DNA of 64,000 bases from Acinetobacter ursingii DSM 16037 = CIP 107286. GTDB taxonomy: Bacteria > Pseudomonadota > Gammaproteobacteria > Pseudomonadales > Moraxellaceae. This document shows positions 8,434-16,080 of this stretch, piece by piece; the stretch's first letter is position 1, and every line of letters begins with the position of its first letter. The translations under genes and the position numbers were made by a program. The notes below the pieces were generated by a model. The model was not told where the DNA came from. It worked only from the letters and a program-made list of their open reading frames with translations, and did no database searches. Where the stretch lies: positions 263,803 to 327,802 of the forward strand of contig NZ_KB849719.1 of the NCBI RefSeq assembly GCF_000368825.1. Reading direction: 5' to 3'.

Positions 8434-10215
8434 TTAGGATTGAGTGGTAAAGTATTCTTCACTAAAACTCATGACTAACTCAGAGCCTGCTTCAATTTTT
8501 TTGATGCGAGTTTCAAGTTCTGGCAGGATACGCGCAACAAAGTACTGAGCAAGAGAAAGTTTATGTTGATAGAAATCGCCCGATTTTTCTTGTGCAGCGG
8601 CTGCAATTTTGGCAAACATATAGGCAAAGCTGAGTAAGCCAACAGCATGCAAATAATCAACGGCTGCTGCATTTGGGAAATCAACATTTTCTGCTGCTTG
8701 TTGCAAAATAAATTGAGTTACCGCTTCAACTTCAGTGGCTGCATCAAGTGTTGCATCTTTAATGAAGTTCAGGTCAGCACTGAGCGTATTGGCAAAATCA
8801 CGGATTTCGGCAATATATTCAGCAATAAATGCACCGCCAGATTTAATGGTTTTACGACCAATTAAATCCTGTGACTGAACGCCATTGGTTCCTTCATAAA
8901 TTTGTGAAATACGCAGGTCACGAATACATTGTTCCATGCCCCATTCACGAATATAACCATGTCCACCAAAGCACATTTGCGCATCGAGCGTCGCTTGGAA
9001 AGCAGTATCTGTTAAATACGCTTTGGCGATCGGTGTCAGCAATGCAACACGATTATTGGCTTTCTTCACTGCTTCAGCATCGGTTGAAAATTTGGTAATG
9101 TCGAGTTGTTGACCCACATAGACCGCAAAAGCACGAGATGCTTCATTATTGGCACGGGCATTCAGCAACATGCGACGGACATCGCCATGCACTAAAATAC
9201 TATCTGCTGGTTTATTTGGTGATTGTACACCTGCTGCACTACGACCCTGCAAACGATCTGTCGCATATTGAGCAGCATTTTGGTAAGCAAATTCAGATGC
9301 GCCAAGACCCTGAATCCCCATCGATAAACGTTCATAGTTCATCATGACGAACATGGCAGCCAGACCTTCGTTTTCCTTACCGACAAGGAAACCTTTGGCA
9401 CCGTCAAAATTCATGACACAAGTAGCAGAAGCTTTGATGCCCATTTTATGTTCAATCGAACCTGGACCAACCGCATTGCGTTCACCGACTGAACCATCTT
9501 CATTGACCATAAATTTCGGTACGATAAAGAGCGAAATACCACGTGAGCCTGCGGGTGCATCAGGTGTTTTAGCCAAGACTAGATGAATGATATTTTCAGC
9601 AAGGTCGTGATCACCACCTGTGATGAAGATTTTAGTACCTGTGATGTTATAGGTACCATCTGCATTCGGTTCAGCTTTGGTTTTAATAATCCCTAAGTCT
9701 GTACCTGCATGCGGTTCGGTTAAGCACATCGTTCCAGACCATTCACCTGAATAAATTTTAGGTAAATAAGTCTCTTTTTGCTCTTGTGATGCATAACTGT
9801 TGAGTGCCATACCTGCACCGACAGAAAGAAGCGGGTAGAGCATAAACGATGGATTAGTAGCAAATAGCATTTCGTCGGCAAGAACAGTCAGCATTTTTGG
9901 CATGCCTTGACCGCCCCATTCTTCATCTGCACCTAAACCGATCCAACCGCCTTGCGCATACTGTTGAAATGCATCTTTAAAGCCAGCAGGGGTAAAGACA
10001 TTGCCGTTTTCATAACGTGCGCCTTCTTCGTCACCTGTACGGTTTAAGGGCAAAGTTACGTTTTGTGCAAATTTAGCCATTTCTTCCAAAATAGCTTCAG
10101 CCGTTGCAGCATCAATGTGAGCCAGATTTTCATTGGCTTGCCAGAATTGTTCTGCCTTGAATACGTCATTTAAGATAAAGCGCATATCTGCAAGAGGGGC
10201 GTTGTAAATTGGCAT
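8434..10215 (-). CDS. Acyl-CoA dehydrogenase (593 residues, FadE-like large form)
   Basis: FAD-dependent oxidation of acyl-CoA to 2-enoyl-CoA, the first step of beta-oxidation. The protein begins with the short N-terminal domain of the large ACAD subfamily (MPIYNAPLADMRFIL). The flavin-binding middle region follows, with MCLTEPHAGTDLG and KIFITGGDHD. The C-terminal helical domain has GGHGYIREWGMEQ and IYEGTNGVQSQDLIGRK, where the Glu of YEGT is the usual catalytic base position. An extra C-terminal domain accounts for the length. A close paralogue (600 residues) lies directly upstream on the same strand, with a terminator between them, so the two are separate units. Chain-length preference cannot be read from sequence. 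Confidence 0.9.
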   Translation of the reverse strand: MPIYNAPLADMRFILNDVFKAEQFWQANENLAHIDAATAEAILEEMAKFAQNVTLPLNRTGDEEGARYENGNVFTPAGFKDAFQQYAQGGWIGLGADEEWGGQGMPKMLTVLADEMLFATNPSFMLYPLLSVGAGMALNSYASQEQKETYLPKIYSGEWSGTMCLTEPHAGTDLGIIKTKAEPNADGTYNITGTKIFITGGDHDLAENIIHLVLAKTPDAPAGSRGISLFIVPKFMVNEDGSVGERNAVGPGSIEHKMGIKASATCVMNFDGAKGFLVGKENEGLAAMFVMMNYERLSMGIQGLGASEFAYQNAAQYATDRLQGRSAAGVQSPNKPADSILVHGDVRRMLLNARANNEASRAFAVYVGQQLDITKFSTDAEAVKKANNRVALLTPIAKAYLTDTAFQATLDAQMCFGGHGYIREWGMEQCIRDLRISQIYEGTNGVQSQDLIGRKTIKSGGAFIAEYIAEIRDFANTLSADLNFIKDATLDAATEVEAVTQFILQQAAENVDFPNAAAVDYLHAVGLLSFAYMFAKIAAAAQEKSGDFYQHKLSLAQYFVARILPELETRIKKIEAGSELVMSFSEEYFTTQS

Positions 10216-10236
10216 CGTTGTTCACCTTTGTTCTTT

Positions 10237-10273
10237 TTACATTTATGTGTCTAATATTACACAGAAAATGTAA
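10237..10273. promoter_or_regulatory. Candidate operator: interrupted dyad upstream of the acyl-CoA dehydrogenase
   Basis: TTACATTT + TGTGT on the left (10237-10250) is mirrored by ACACA + AAATGTAA on the right (10259-10273). The dyad lies 22-58 bases upstream of the start codon and overlaps the likely promoter. A TetR- or GntR-type fatty-acid regulator would be a natural ligand, but the motif does not match the FadR or PsrA sites I know. Confidence 0.45.
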
Positions 10274-10315
10274 GTCATCAGTATGTTTTGATTGGCATTA
10301 ATTTAACATTGATTT

Positions 10316-10355
10316 GATAAAAAAAGGACTGTCAAAACTGATCAGTCCTTTTTTA
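10316..10355 (-). terminator. Terminator after the second acyl-CoA dehydrogenase gene
   Basis: AAAAGGACT (10322-10330) pairs with AGTCCTTTT (10344-10352), with A- and T-runs outside the stem, so it could act on either strand. The gene ending at 10405 on the minus strand would use it. Confidence 0.85.
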
Positions 10356-10404
10356 TTAGTATGCAATTGTTTTCACTCATACACACATGTTAGGCAGGTT
10401 CAGA

Positions 10405-12207
10405 TTAGAACGCAAAGTGTTCTGCATCTAATGCCATAAGTGGTTCTAAGCCAGTTGAAAGTACATCGACATGCGAACGAACACGTGGCAAGATTTTCTT
10501 GAAGTAGAAACGTGCAGTGGTGACTTTAGCGTTGTAGAAGTCAACATCTGTTGTACCTGCCGCTAATGTTTCCTGAGCAACCAATGCCATACGTGCCCAT
10601 AAATAAGCCAGTGTGACATAACCAGAGAAGTATAGGTAATCAACTGCTGCTGCACCGACTTCATCAGGGTTTTGCATCGCACGCATACCAATTTGCATGG
10701 TGAGATCGCCCCATTCTTTGTTCAAGGCAGCCAAAGGTTCAACAAACTCTTTCAAGGCTGCATTGTCTTTGTTCGCTTCAACAAATTTATGAATGATTTT
10801 GGTGAAATCACGTAGCATCGCACCTTGAGTTTGTAGAACTTTACGACCTAACAAATCAAGTGCCTGAATTTCAGTGGTTCCTTCATATAGGCAAGAGATA
10901 CGTGTATCACGAACAATTTGTTCCATGCCATGCTCAGAAATAAAGCCATGACCACCGAATACCTGTACGCCGTGTTTGGCTGACTCTGAACCTGTTTCAG
11001 TCAGGAATGCTTTCGCAATTGGAGTCAACAAGGAAAGAATATTGTCCGCAAATTTGCGTTCTTCTTCAGTTGTACCTTGCTCAACTACGTCCGCGTATTG
11101 AGACAAGAAATACACAAGGGCACGACCACCTTCTGCAAAGGCTTTTTGAGTCAATAACATGTTACGTACAGCAGGATGTACAATAATCGGATCTGCTTCT
11201 TTTTCAGGTGCTTTAGGACCAGAAAGAGCACGCATCGCCAAACGATCTTTGGCATAAGCCAATGCGCCTTGGAACGATGCTTCAGATGCAGATAAACCTT
11301 GAACCGCTGTACCAATACGCGCAGTATTCATGAAGGTAAACATGGCATGTAAACCGCGATTTTCAGGTCCGATTAAGAAGCCTTTTGCATTGTCAAAGTT
11401 AATGACGCAAGTCGCGTTACCATGAATACCCATTTTATGTTCAATAGAACCACAACGAACTGCATTGCGGTCACCTAAAGAACCATCAGCATTTACATTG
11501 AATTTTGGTACGATAAATAATGAAATACCTTTGGTACCTTTAGGAGCACCAGGTAAGCGCGCAAGCACGATATGAATGATGTTTTCAGCCATGTCGTGTT
11601 CGCCAGCAGAGATAAAGATTTTCTCGCCAGAGATTGCAAAACTACCATCTTCATTTGGTTCAGCTTTAGAGCGGATGATACCAAGGTCTGAACCCGCATG
11701 AGATTCAGTTAAACACATGGTTCCAGTCCATTCACCAGAAACAAGTTTTGGCAAATAAGTTGATTTTTGCTCATCAGAACCATGATGCTCAATAGTACGT
11801 ACCGCACCATGAGATAGACCTGGGTACATGCCCCATGCCCAGTTTGCTGCACCGACCATTTCAGAAATGGCAGTCCCTAGTGAACCTGGTAAACCTTGAC
11901 CGCCATGTTCTTCAGGCACTGCAAGAGAAGGGAAGCCGAGTTCGATATATTTTTGATAGGCTTCTTTAAAACCTGTAGGTGTGGTGACAACGCCGTCATT
12001 CCATGTACAACCTTCACGGTCACCGATTTGGTTCAGTGGAGAAAGTTCGTTTTCACAAAAATCCGCAGCGGCTTCTAAATATTGATCCACCAATTCACGG
12101 CTGACGTTTTCCTGAAATGCAGGAAGTTTTGCATAGTGTTCTTCGGCATTTAATAATTCATGCAAAACAAATTGCATATCACGTAGCGGCGCTTTGTATT
12201 GTGGCAT
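10405..12207 (-). CDS. Acyl-CoA dehydrogenase (600 residues, paralogue)
   Basis: Same architecture as the neighbour at 8434-10215: N-terminal ACAD-N segment (MPQYKAPLRDMQFVL), FAD domain with MCLTESHAGSDLG and KIFISAGEHDMAENIIH, and C-terminal domain with FGGHGFISEHGMEQ and LYEGTTEIQALDLLGRK. The catalytic Glu position in YEGT is kept. The two proteins are related but clearly diverged along their whole length, so the duplication is old and they probably handle different acyl-CoA substrates. Enoyl-CoA hydratase or thiolase genes are not nearby. A short perfect dyad, GTGTC-TGAT-GACAC, lies at 12263-12276 upstream of the start. Confidence 0.9.
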   Translation of the reverse strand: MPQYKAPLRDMQFVLHELLNAEEHYAKLPAFQENVSRELVDQYLEAAADFCENELSPLNQIGDREGCTWNDGVVTTPTGFKEAYQKYIELGFPSLAVPEEHGGQGLPGSLGTAISEMVGAANWAWGMYPGLSHGAVRTIEHHGSDEQKSTYLPKLVSGEWTGTMCLTESHAGSDLGIIRSKAEPNEDGSFAISGEKIFISAGEHDMAENIIHIVLARLPGAPKGTKGISLFIVPKFNVNADGSLGDRNAVRCGSIEHKMGIHGNATCVINFDNAKGFLIGPENRGLHAMFTFMNTARIGTAVQGLSASEASFQGALAYAKDRLAMRALSGPKAPEKEADPIIVHPAVRNMLLTQKAFAEGGRALVYFLSQYADVVEQGTTEEERKFADNILSLLTPIAKAFLTETGSESAKHGVQVFGGHGFISEHGMEQIVRDTRISCLYEGTTEIQALDLLGRKVLQTQGAMLRDFTKIIHKFVEANKDNAALKEFVEPLAALNKEWGDLTMQIGMRAMQNPDEVGAAAVDYLYFSGYVTLAYLWARMALVAQETLAAGTTDVDFYNAKVTTARFYFKKILPRVRSHVDVLSTGLEPLMALDAEHFAF

Positions 12208-12451
12208 ATCGGGTTCCTCAATACTGGTTAAACCAGAGTTATAATCCTAATCAACGATAATGGTGTCTGATGACACATCTTTTACTTTTACATCGTGCAA
12301 CAACTTATTTATATGTACAAGCATTTGCGCGTGAACATCCATGACTGTAAAGTCAAAGAAAATGCTGTTGAAATACCTAAGTACATTGAGTCTAAACACT
12401 TTTATCTAATTTTTTATGAAAGGAATAGTCAAAAAACGTAAAAAGTTGTGT

Positions 12452-12482
12452 CCACAAAAAAAGACGCTTGCGCGTCTTTTAA
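12452..12482 (-). terminator. Terminator of the Spy-like lipoprotein gene
   Basis: AAAAGACGC (12459-12467), loop TTGC, GCGTCTTTT (12472-12480), followed by a T-run on the minus strand. Confidence 0.85.
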
Positions 12483-12496
12483 AGATTAGATTTTGC

Positions 12497-12877
12497 TTAT
12501 GAGGCTTTAACTGGTGCTGTTGGAGCAGGTGGAGCCATGCGATCGTCCATTTTGTTCGGTTTAAAACGTATTTGACAGGTTCCATCAATGGTTTTATCAC
12601 CCACTTTGACTTGAATGGCTTGACCTACAGTTTTACCCACACAGGCTTGTTGAATTTGTTCAAACTGAGCTTGACGTTCAGCACGACGTTGCTGCATTTC
12701 AGCGCGTTGTTCAGGGGTTAATTTATGACGTTTCATAAAATGTTTGCCTTGAGGAGCGTCATCCATCATATGACGCGCGGGTGGTTCTTGCGGGCCGGTT
12801 GTAGATTGACAGGCAGCTAGACTTCCCATCGTGACCACTGTTGCAGCAAGCATGACAACTTTAGATAACTTATTCAT
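12497..12877 (-). CDS. Small LTxxQ (Spy/CpxP-like) lipoprotein next to BaeSR
   Basis: 126 residues when begun at ATG 12877, which follows a GGGG ribosome site and gives a clean lipoprotein signal (MNKLSKVV...LAAC). The longer start at 12910 would hide the signal peptide. After the lipid-modified Cys comes KLTPEQRAEMQQRRAERQ, an LTxxQ-type helix as in the periplasmic chaperones Spy and CpxP. A C-terminal part with two further Cys follows (QQACVGKTVG and GTCQIRFKP), which may form a disulfide, and then a Pro/Ala tail. It is divergent from the baeS-baeR pair with a 129-base gap. In E. coli spy is a main BaeR target, so regulation by BaeR is a reasonable inference. Function as a chaperone is not shown. 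Confidence 0.75.
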   Translation of the reverse strand: MNKLSKVVMLAATVVTMGSLAACQSTTGPQEPPARHMMDDAPQGKHFMKRHKLTPEQRAEMQQRRAERQAQFEQIQQACVGKTVGQAIQVKVGDKTIDGTCQIRFKPNKMDDRMAPPAPTAPVKAS

Positions 12878-13006
12878 TTTGATCCCCACATTTATGTTGA
12901 TTTCATGCATTAAAGATTAAGTAATAAACATGAAGAAACAATGGAGAGTTTTTTGAGTGAGTGTTCGCTACAATAGTGAATATAGAAGAAAAATGAGAGT
13001 TTACTT

Positions 13007-14704
13007 TTGAAGATTCGTCGTGTGCCCATCGCCTTGCGTCTGTTTCTGACTGTATTATTGACTACATTGGTCATTACTACACTGAGTCTGGGCGTTTTGC
13101 ATTGGACCATGCAGAAAAACTTTGCCCGCTATGTGGCAGATGTTGAGATGCAAAAGCTGGATCATCTTATTACCAATTTGGGCAATGTTTATAGCGTTTA
13201 TCATGATTGGGGCAATGCGATTCAGGCGCAGATTTTACAGATTGAAGGGGATGCTGCTCCAGACGATTATGATCGTTTGTCTCGTTGGTGGTTGCGCCGT
13301 CAATATGATATTGCACTGCAACAGCGGATGTTTAAAGAACAAACCTTGTTGAGCCTTTCTCCAGAACTTTCACATAATATCGAGTTTCAAAATCGTCCAA
13401 TTTTGGATGAGCAAGAACGCAAATTTATTGAGGATAATTTACCTTCTGAATATCAGCCATTTGAAGGGCTTAAATTTCCACTCAGTTCCAATCAAAATTT
13501 ATTTCGTCCCAACGACAAAAATAAAGATCCCCATCGACCACCCCGTCTTTCTGAAATGGCGGGCATGATGCCGCAAGACGGCAAAAAGCGCTTTATTTCC
13601 ATGCCTGACCGATTGGGGCTAAGTTCACGCCTTTCGCTGTATGATGTTCATCATCAGTTTGTCGTTGGTGAACCATCGAATGAACAACTGTCTTTTCGAC
13701 CGATTATGGTTGGTAATCAGGTTGTCGGTTATTTGGGCTTAAAACCTGTACTGGATCAGGATGATGCCTTAAGTATCAACTTCTTTAGTAATCAAAAACG
13801 CTTTTTACTGTTAATTTATACTTTCTCTGTACTGGCAAGTTTAGTGGCGGCATTATTACTCGCGACCTATTTTAAAAAACCAATTCAGCGTTTATTGAAC
13901 GCCACTCGTGAATTGACGCAGGGGAATTATCAACATCAGGTCACGATTAAACGGAATGATGAGCTCGGCGATCTGGCTGCACAATTAAATCAATTAGCGA
14001 TAATTTTGGATCAACATGAACAGTCACGCCGACAATGGGTGGCTGATACTTCGCATGAATTAAAAACTCCGCTGAGTGTGTTACAGGCGCAGATTGAAGC
14101 CATGCAAGATGGGATTCGCAAAGCCAGCCCTGAACATTTAGATGCCATGATGCGTCAGGTGACGAGCCTGAAGAAACTCACACAGGATTTGGGTGATTTG
14201 GCACAGGCAGATGCGCAGCAACTAAAATGTTATTTTACCGAGGTCAATCCATGGGAGGCGATGGTACAAGAAGTGGATAACTTTAGGCCGAAGTTTGAAC
14301 AAGCCGGGCTTAACGTTTCTATAGACGGTCAAGGTACACTTTTACAATTGGATATAGACCGTTTTAAACAAATTATGGTCAACTTGCTGAGTAATAGCGT
14401 TCGCTATACTGAACAAGGCGGCCAGATTCATATTCATACGCAGGAAACCAGTCAGCATTGGAGTGTCATTGTGGATGATAGTCCATTGGGTGTCGATGAT
14501 GAACAGCTTCAACGTTTAGGCGAACGCTTCTACCGTGTAGATGATTCCCGTACCCGCAGTACAGGGGGGACAGGTTTGGGGCTGGCACTTTCATGTAAGC
14601 TTGCGCAGGCTTTGGGTGGCCGTTTAAGCTTTGAACATTCACCGCTGGGTGGTCTACGCTGTATTTTGACCTTTCCAAAAACACAGTCTATACATAAGGA
14701 ATAA
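13007..14704 (+). CDS. baeS: Sensor histidine kinase BaeS
   Basis: 565 residues from a TTG start with a GAGAG ribosome site. TM1 lies at residues ~8-30 and a periplasmic sensor region of ~230 residues follows. TM2 (LLLIYTFSVLASLVAALLLA) is at ~265-288, then a HAMP linker. The H-box SHELKTP has the phosphorylated His near residue 350. The ATPase domain has N-box LLSNSVRYT and ERFYRVDDSRTRSTGGTGLGLAL. The G1 box is slightly unusual (DDSPLGVDD). It forms an operon with the regulator that follows at once. In A. baumannii BaeSR responds to envelope stress and influences drug-efflux genes including adeABC; assignment here is by similarity and by the Spy-like neighbour. Confidence 0.85.
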   Translation: MKIRRVPIALRLFLTVLLTTLVITTLSLGVLHWTMQKNFARYVADVEMQKLDHLITNLGNVYSVYHDWGNAIQAQILQIEGDAAPDDYDRLSRWWLRRQYDIALQQRMFKEQTLLSLSPELSHNIEFQNRPILDEQERKFIEDNLPSEYQPFEGLKFPLSSNQNLFRPNDKNKDPHRPPRLSEMAGMMPQDGKKRFISMPDRLGLSSRLSLYDVHHQFVVGEPSNEQLSFRPIMVGNQVVGYLGLKPVLDQDDALSINFFSNQKRFLLLIYTFSVLASLVAALLLATYFKKPIQRLLNATRELTQGNYQHQVTIKRNDELGDLAAQLNQLAIILDQHEQSRRQWVADTSHELKTPLSVLQAQIEAMQDGIRKASPEHLDAMMRQVTSLKKLTQDLGDLAQADAQQLKCYFTEVNPWEAMVQEVDNFRPKFEQAGLNVSIDGQGTLLQLDIDRFKQIMVNLLSNSVRYTEQGGQIHIHTQETSQHWSVIVDDSPLGVDDEQLQRLGERFYRVDDSRTRSTGGTGLGLALSCKLAQALGGRLSFEHSPLGGLRCILTFPKTQSIHKE

Positions 14705-14710
14705 TTGACG

Positions 14711-15397
14711 ATGAAACATGTAATGTTGGTTGAAGATGAAGTTGAATTGGCTCATCTGGTGCGTGACTATCTGCAAGCCGCAGGTTTTGAAGTCAGTATG
14801 TTTCATGATGGTCAGGAAGCGTATGATAGCTTTTTACAACGTAAACCTAGTTTAATGGTATTGGACTTGATGGTGCCACGAATGGATGGACTGACCATTT
14901 GCCGTAAAGTTCGAGAGCAGTCCGATTTACCCATTATTATGGTGACGGCGCGTACCGAAGAAATTGACCGTGTGCTTGGTTTAAATATGGGCGCAGATGA
15001 TTATGTGTGTAAGCCATTTAGTCCTAAAGAGCTGGTTGCGCGGGTACAGGCGGTATTGCGCCGTTTAGACCGTAAAGCAGAACCTGAGCAAAATGATTTA
15101 TTCCGAATTGATAAAGCGCAGCAACGAATCTGGTATCAACAAAAATCGTTAAGTTTAACACCTACTGAGTTTCGTCTTTTGGAATTGTTTTTGGAACATG
15201 TCGGACAGGTTTATTCGCGTGCACAGTTATTAGATCATATTAATCCAGATAGTTTTGATGTGGCGGATCGTGTCATTGATAGCCATATTAAAAACTTACG
15301 CAGAAAGGTGACTGAGGCTGCGGATACAGGCAATCGTCATGAATGGATTCAGGCCGTTTATGGGGTTGGCTATCGTTTTGAATATCCAGAAGATTAA
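14711..15397 (+). CDS. baeR: Response regulator BaeR (OmpR/PhoB type)
   Basis: 228 residues. The receiver domain begins HVMLVEDEVELAHLVRDYL, with the acidic pair, the phosphorylated Asp in MVLDLMVPRMDG (near residue 53) and the conserved Lys in VCKPFSP. The C-terminal winged helix contains LSLTPTEFRLLELFL and ends DSHIKNLRRKV ... VYGVGYRFE. ATG 14711 is chosen over TTG 14705 because AAGGA ends ten bases before it. The kinase stop is only six bases upstream, so the two are translated together. A hairpin at 15406-15433 ends the operon. Confidence 0.88.
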   Translation: MKHVMLVEDEVELAHLVRDYLQAAGFEVSMFHDGQEAYDSFLQRKPSLMVLDLMVPRMDGLTICRKVREQSDLPIIMVTARTEEIDRVLGLNMGADDYVCKPFSPKELVARVQAVLRRLDRKAEPEQNDLFRIDKAQQRIWYQQKSLSLTPTEFRLLELFLEHVGQVYSRAQLLDHINPDSFDVADRVIDSHIKNLRRKVTEAADTGNRHEWIQAVYGVGYRFEYPED

Positions 15398-15405
15398 AAA
15401 ATAAT

Positions 15406-15433
15406 ATGAGCAGCATGGTAGATTGCTGCTCAT
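15406..15433. terminator. Hairpin between convergent baeR and the MmcQ-like gene
   Basis: ATGAGCAGCA (15406-15415) pairs perfectly with TGCTGCTCAT (15424-15433). There is only a weak T-run on either side. Confidence 0.65.
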
Positions 15434-15444
15434 CCAAAATTTAC

Positions 15445-15822
15445 TTATTTACTCGACAGAAGTTTGATACGCATTTTTTGGGTTTTATTCAATTTACTGA
15501 CCACAAGCGCATATGAAGATTTAACCATATCTTCAATAAACTCTGCATCAATATTCTGCCCCTCAAATATCGAAATCCAGTGTTTTTTGTTCATGTGATA
15601 GCCTGATGTAATTGAGGGATATAATTCTTTTAGTTCATCTGCTTGTTCTGGTTTAATTTTAAGATTGATAAACTTCTGTTGCTTCAGTTCGCCTGTTAAT
15701 AAGAACATTTTGTCAAAGACCTTGATCACATTACACTGAGGGCCAAAGGGATGAGATAACACAGTTTCAGGTTGTTTCAGCGCAATCTGGATAGCCAATT
15801 TTTGTATTTTTTCTGCGTTCAT
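15445..15822 (-). CDS. MmcQ/YjbR-family protein
   Basis: 125 residues, the usual length of the family, which has a CyaY-like fold and is described as possibly DNA-binding. Signature regions are PETVLSHPFGPQCNVIKVFDKMF, KFINLKIKPEQADELKELYPSI and GYHMNKKHWISIF (the key landmarks being HPFG, NLKxxPE and HMNKxHW). No signal or membrane segment. It lies immediately downstream of an L,D-transpeptidase stub on the same strand, so its original promoter may have been altered by that deletion. Its cellular role is unknown. Confidence 0.8.
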   Translation of the reverse strand: MNAEKIQKLAIQIALKQPETVLSHPFGPQCNVIKVFDKMFLLTGELKQQKFINLKIKPEQADELKELYPSITSGYHMNKKHWISIFEGQNIDAEFIEDMVKSSYALVVSKLNKTQKMRIKLLSSK

Positions 15823-15835
15823 TGATGTTCCTCAT

Positions 15836-15943
15836 TCAAGGATAGATCTCGATTGTTGTACTATCTTTGACTAATTGCCAAATTTCATCTATGTCACGAT
15901 TTGACACTGCAACACAACCCCATGTCCAGTCATCTTTTGGCAG
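15836..15943 (-). pseudogene. 3' remnant of an L,D-transpeptidase (YkuD) gene
   Basis: Read on the minus strand, this stretch encodes PKDDWTWGCVAVSNRDIDE followed by IWQLVKDSTTIEIYP and a TGA stop. This is the C-terminal end of a YkuD-family L,D-transpeptidase, including the catalytic Cys in the W-x-x-GC motif. The frame runs into a stop just upstream (rc TGA at 15944-15946), and nothing recognisable of the first two thirds remains, so the catalytic His and the signal peptide are gone. L,D-transpeptidases make 3-3 crosslinks in peptidoglycan. This copy cannot work. Confidence 0.75.
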
Positions 15944-16017
15944 TCAAAATAAGTTGGTTGTTTATTCTACATATTATGTTCAAAGACTTATATTTGATTC
16001 TTCATGAGAAATTATCC

Positions 16018-16057
16018 TGTGGATAATCACAATGTTATCCACAGAAAATGGGGATAA
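16018..16057. other. Cluster of DnaA boxes / long hairpin
   Basis: Two perfect DnaA boxes face each other: TGTGGATAA (16018-16026) and TTATCCACA (16035-16043). A near-match TGGGGATAA follows at 16049-16057, and a partial TTATCC begins at 16012. The stretch also folds: AATCACA..GTTATCC (from 16024) pairs with GGATAACTGTGATT. It lies just after the minus-strand selO stop, so it could instead be a transcription-ending hairpin, although no strong T-run follows. Confidence 0.6.
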
Positions 16058-16080
16058 CTGTGATTATTCTTCAACCCTGA

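Noticed and set aside
8434..12207. Possible recent tandem duplication of acyl-CoA dehydrogenases
   Set aside because: The two proteins differ along their whole length, so the duplication is old and common in the genus.
12910..13110. Minus-strand ORF overlapping the start of baeS
   Set aside because: Overlaps a clear kinase N-terminus with a signal-anchor helix; no support for the antisense frame.
16018..16066. Replication origin
   Set aside because: No dnaA, dnaN or gidA nearby and no AT-rich unwinding element recognised; kept only as a DnaA-box cluster.
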